Shown here: positions 5,663 through 7,778 of the stretch, in pieces
Numbering within the stretch: position 1 is the first letter of the stretch
How the letters are laid out: each line of letters opens with the position of its first letter
NCBI GenBank assembly: GCA_963614215.1
Contig: CAVECB010000049.1
Coordinates: forward strand, 1 to 7,778
Direction: 5' to 3'
Origin: CAVAWX01 sp963614215
Lineage (GTDB): Bacteria; Actinomycetota; Coriobacteriia; Coriobacteriales; QAMH01
DNA length: 7,778 bases
Program-made: the position numbers and the translations under genes
Notes under the pieces: generated by a model
Databases searched by the model: none
What the model was told of the DNA's origin: nothing
What the model saw: the letters and a program-made list of their open reading frames with translations, nothing else

Positions 5663-7778
5663 ATGGGTAGAAAACATGCAGGCAAAATCTTGTTCGGAGG
5701 GGGGTCGCTGCATAAAGTGCTGGCAGTTGTGTGCTCGCTGGCGCTGTGCATGACCTTTTGCCTTCCGTCTGCGCAGGCAATAGCCGCCACGGCGGGCGCG
5801 CAGCAAGGCAACGCCGTCGAGAGCGCGCAGGAGGTTTGCGCAGACGGCGCCGGGGCAGTGCAAGGCGAAAAGGTCGCGTCTTCGCTGCAGGTGCAGCCTC
5901 TAGAGGGTGGCCAATACGAGATAAAGGTGTCGTCGTTTAAGACCACGGGCTCGGATCTGCTCGAGACCATCAAGCAGGACGTTACGGTGAAAAATCCTGA
6001 CAGCGAAAAACTCACGCTCGACACCGACTACGACCTGTCCTTCACCGATGCCGAGGGCAATCCCGTCTCCGAGATTGTGAACAAGGGCACCTACACTGTG
6101 TCTGCCGCGGGCAAGGGGGCGTATGCGGATGCCTTTACCAAGTTGACTGCCACCTTCGAGGTTACGCCGTTTTTGACGGTGAAGCAAAATCGCGCGGGCA
6201 AAGGCGAGCAGGTGCTCGCCGAGTACTCCAAGACCGACTTCGAGGCGCTGGTTGACAACTCCGGCACGCCGGTCTCGGGTATGTACTTCAAGGGCGATGC
6301 TAAAAACGTCGACACGGCGGCCACCTACGTGACGGTCGCGGATCTGTTCAAGAGCGCGTTTTCCATCGACAACGCGCGCGCGGACGGCGATGCGGCCAAG
6401 GTGAACGCCGACAACATGACGGCGGCTCGCGCCTACTCTGAGAAAAATACCACCTCGGTGTCTTACGCCTCCGGCACTTTCGCGATGTCCAAGACGTATT
6501 CCGAGCTGGAAAACGGGCGCTTCTACAGGAACACAACCCAAACGACCACGGACACGACCGCCTACGACAAGGCGCCGGCCGTGCTGTCCATCACCGAGGC
6601 TAGCTCGGCCATCGGGGAGGACCAGACGGCTGCGGAGGTCGAGACGGCCAACAAGGCGAGTGCCAATACCGATAGGGAGCCGCGCATGGTGCTCGGCATG
6701 TCTGAAGACGAGTACACGGCGGGCAACTTCGCCGGCAAGTCGTTCGTCTCCAACATCGACACCGTCACCATCTCCTACAACGAGCCCATTGTCATGAAGG
6801 TGGCGCTGCAGATTGGCGACGACGCCGAGGCGACCGTGGTGAAAAGCTACACCGATGCCGAGTTCAAGGATCTCTCGGCCGGCAAGAACGCGACGCCCGT
6901 CTCCGGCATGTACTACAAGGGCGACACCTGGAACGTCACTACCACGGACTACTACGTGACCGCCGACGCGCTGTTTGCCGATGCGGGCGTCTCCCAGTAC
7001 TGGAAGAGCGGCACGGCCTTGAACTTCGGGGCCACCAAGGGCGGCAAGGCCACCTGGGACCTGGTCCAAAAGCAAAAGTACTTCTTCCCCAATGCCATGG
7101 GCGGGCAGTCCAAGGATCCTGCCACCACGAATGATGCGCCCTTCGTCTTCTCCATCACCGAGATGGCGTGCGCTCTAGGCGAGAGCCAAACCGCGGCCGA
7201 GGGGCAGGCGTACAACATCCAAAATGCGGACACGACCAACTACCCGCGCAGCATCTGGGGCATCTCCGAGGAAGACTACACGACCCAAGGCTCCGGCACC
7301 GGTTCCGAGGCTGGCGGTTGGCGCTACTGGAACACGATCGAGCAGGTCACGCTGGTCGTGCCTGAGGAGACCAGCTGGACGCGTCTGGCCGGAAACACGG
7401 CCATTGGCACGATGAAGCAGATTGTAAACGAGGGCTGGGACTCCAGCGAGTACGCCATCGTGGCCACGAACAAGAGCTACCACGACGCGCTGGCCGCAAG
7501 CGGGTTGGCGGGGCTTTTGGACGCGCCTGTGCTGCTGACGGCACAAGATTCCCTCACTCCTGCCACGAAGACCCTCATCCAGGAAAAGGGCGTGGAGCAC
7601 GTTGTCGTCGTGGGTGGCACCGCGGCGGTTTCCGATGCCGTGCTCAATCAGATTGAGGCCATCGACGGCGTGTCCGCCGAGCGCGTATGGGGCAACACCG
7701 CCATCGGCACCGCGAACAAAATCTACGACTACGGCAAGACGGTGAAAGATGGTTGGGGCACCGACGCCGTCGTGGCCA
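5663..7778 (+). CDS. Secreted cell-wall-binding-repeat-2 protein with a duplicated domain, 5' part
   Basis: Open from ATG 5663 to the window edge (705 complete codons, no stop). Residues 1-39 form a signal peptide: basic start, hydrophobic core LAVVCSLALCMTF, probable cleavage after SAQA (39). Residues about 73-171 look like an Ig-like beta region (YTVSAAGKGAYADAF resembles bacterial Ig-fold strands). Residues 172-372 and 376-567 are two copies of an unrecognised domain, sharing TPVSGMYxKGD (202 and 411), SITE...GEXQTAAE (from 309 and 497) and an I-D/E-x-VT strand (365 and 559). From 573 the sequence matches the cell wall binding repeat 2 family (Pfam PF04122), known from clostridial cell-wall proteins: R574-L-A-G, DALAASGLAGLLDAPVLLT, VVVVGGTAAVS, then a second unit from R674 (RVWGNTAIGTA), a period of 100 residues. 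The repeats are expected to hold the protein non-covalently on the wall polymers. The function of the duplicated domain is unknown. Confidence 0.93.
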   Translation, partial: MGRKHAGKILFGGGSLHKVLAVVCSLALCMTFCLPSAQAIAATAGAQQGNAVESAQEVCADGAGAVQGEKVASSLQVQPLEGGQYEIKVSSFKTTGSDLLETIKQDVTVKNPDSEKLTLDTDYDLSFTDAEGNPVSEIVNKGTYTVSAAGKGAYADAFTKLTATFEVTPFLTVKQNRAGKGEQVLAEYSKTDFEALVDNSGTPVSGMYFKGDAKNVDTAATYVTVADLFKSAFSIDNARADGDAAKVNADNMTAARAYSEKNTTSVSYASGTFAMSKTYSELENGRFYRNTTQTTTDTTAYDKAPAVLSITEASSAIGEDQTAAEVETANKASANTDREPRMVLGMSEDEYTAGNFAGKSFVSNIDTVTISYNEPIVMKVALQIGDDAEATVVKSYTDAEFKDLSAGKNATPVSGMYYKGDTWNVTTTDYYVTADALFADAGVSQYWKSGTALNFGATKGGKATWDLVQKQKYFFPNAMGGQSKDPATTNDAPFVFSITEMACALGESQTAAEGQAYNIQNADTTNYPRSIWGISEEDYTTQGSGTGSEAGGWRYWNTIEQVTLVVPEETSWTRLAGNTAIGTMKQIVNEGWDSSEYAIVATNKSYHDALAASGLAGLLDAPVLLTAQDSLTPATKTLIQEKGVEHVVVVGGTAAVSDAVLNQIEAIDGVSAERVWGNTAIGTANKIYDYGKTVKDGWGTDAVVA
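6176..7363 (+). repeat. Two diverged copies of a ~200-residue domain
   Basis: Copy 1 covers 6176-6778 and copy 2 covers 6788-7363. Conserved landmarks appear in the same order: a KT/TDxEF-type helix start, TPVSGMYxKGD, a Y-V-T-x-A-D-x-L-F segment, SITE with GEXQTAAE, a GMSE/GISE-E-DYT segment, and a closing beta strand. Offsets between copies range from 188 to 209 residues because copy 1 carries extra residues in its middle. The domain is not one I can name. Confidence 0.8.
7379..7778 (+). repeat. Start of the cell-wall-binding-repeat-2 array
   Basis: The first unit begins at T573-R574 (about 7379) and the second at R674 (about 7682), a 300-bp period. The openings match: LAGNTAIGTMKQIVNEGW against VWGNTAIGTANKIYDYGK. 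The array is cut by the window edge; three tandem repeats are common in this family, so more units probably follow. Confidence 0.85.

Noticed and set aside
5717..5764. Lipoprotein signal in the secreted protein (Cys at residues 24, 29, 33)
   Set aside because: None of the cysteines is preceded by a valid lipobox (no Gly, Ala or Ser at -1 with a suitable -3); an AQA signal peptidase I site follows instead.
5900..7075. Long minus-strand open frame of 391 codons antisense to the secreted protein
   Set aside because: It is a mirror of the GC-rich codon pattern of the real plus-strand gene, which has a signal peptide, RBS and a recognisable PF04122 region; the antisense product resembles nothing and is very rich in Gly, Arg, Val and His.

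Overview
The window is GC-rich (AT-rich only in one promoter-like spacer) and looks like a chromosomal segment of a high-GC Actinomycetota member. I infer class Coriobacteriia (Eggerthella/Slackia-type gut or oral anaerobes) from the combination of SpaA/CnaB-type pilin-like repeats, a secreted protein with cell-wall-binding-repeat-2 modules, and the codon use. The genus cannot be settled from this sequence alone.

Layout. (1) 1-1056, plus strand: the 3' part of a surface adhesin or pilin-like protein with tandem SpaA/CnaB domains and a C-terminal sorting signal of unusual sequence. (2) 1057-1511: a 455-bp convergent spacer, unusually rich in structure. It holds a 121-bp symmetrical inverted repeat, a 14-bp direct repeat, and at least five degenerate copies of a roughly 25-bp motif in both orientations. 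(3) 5357 down to 1512, minus strand: a four-gene cluster in transcription order proB - proA - proC - SDR oxidoreductase. The first three encode the whole glutamate-to-proline pathway: glutamate 5-kinase, glutamate-5-semialdehyde dehydrogenase and pyrroline-5-carboxylate reductase. (4) 5358-5662: a divergent spacer with a direct repeat in the proB leader and an AT-rich promoter-like core. (5) 5663-7778, plus strand: the 5' part of a large secreted protein. It has a signal peptide, an Ig-like stretch, a roughly 200-residue domain present twice, and the beginning of an array of cell-wall-binding-repeat-2 modules. The gene runs off the window.

How it fits together. The proline operon is housekeeping. 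ProB makes gamma-glutamyl phosphate, ProA reduces it to glutamate-5-semialdehyde, this cyclises to pyrroline-5-carboxylate, and ProC reduces that to proline. The fourth gene is a generic short-chain dehydrogenase with no evident proline role. The flanking genes encode two differently anchored envelope proteins, one probably sortase-linked and one probably held non-covalently.

The most unusual structure is the proB-proA junction. Three tandem 17-bp units each carry a Shine-Dalgarno-like purine run and end in CGATGA. As a result the proB stop overlaps a 6-codon mini-ORF, which overlaps a second mini-ORF, which overlaps the proA start, a chain of ATGA overlaps. I found no tRNA, rRNA, CRISPR array, transposase or phage gene.
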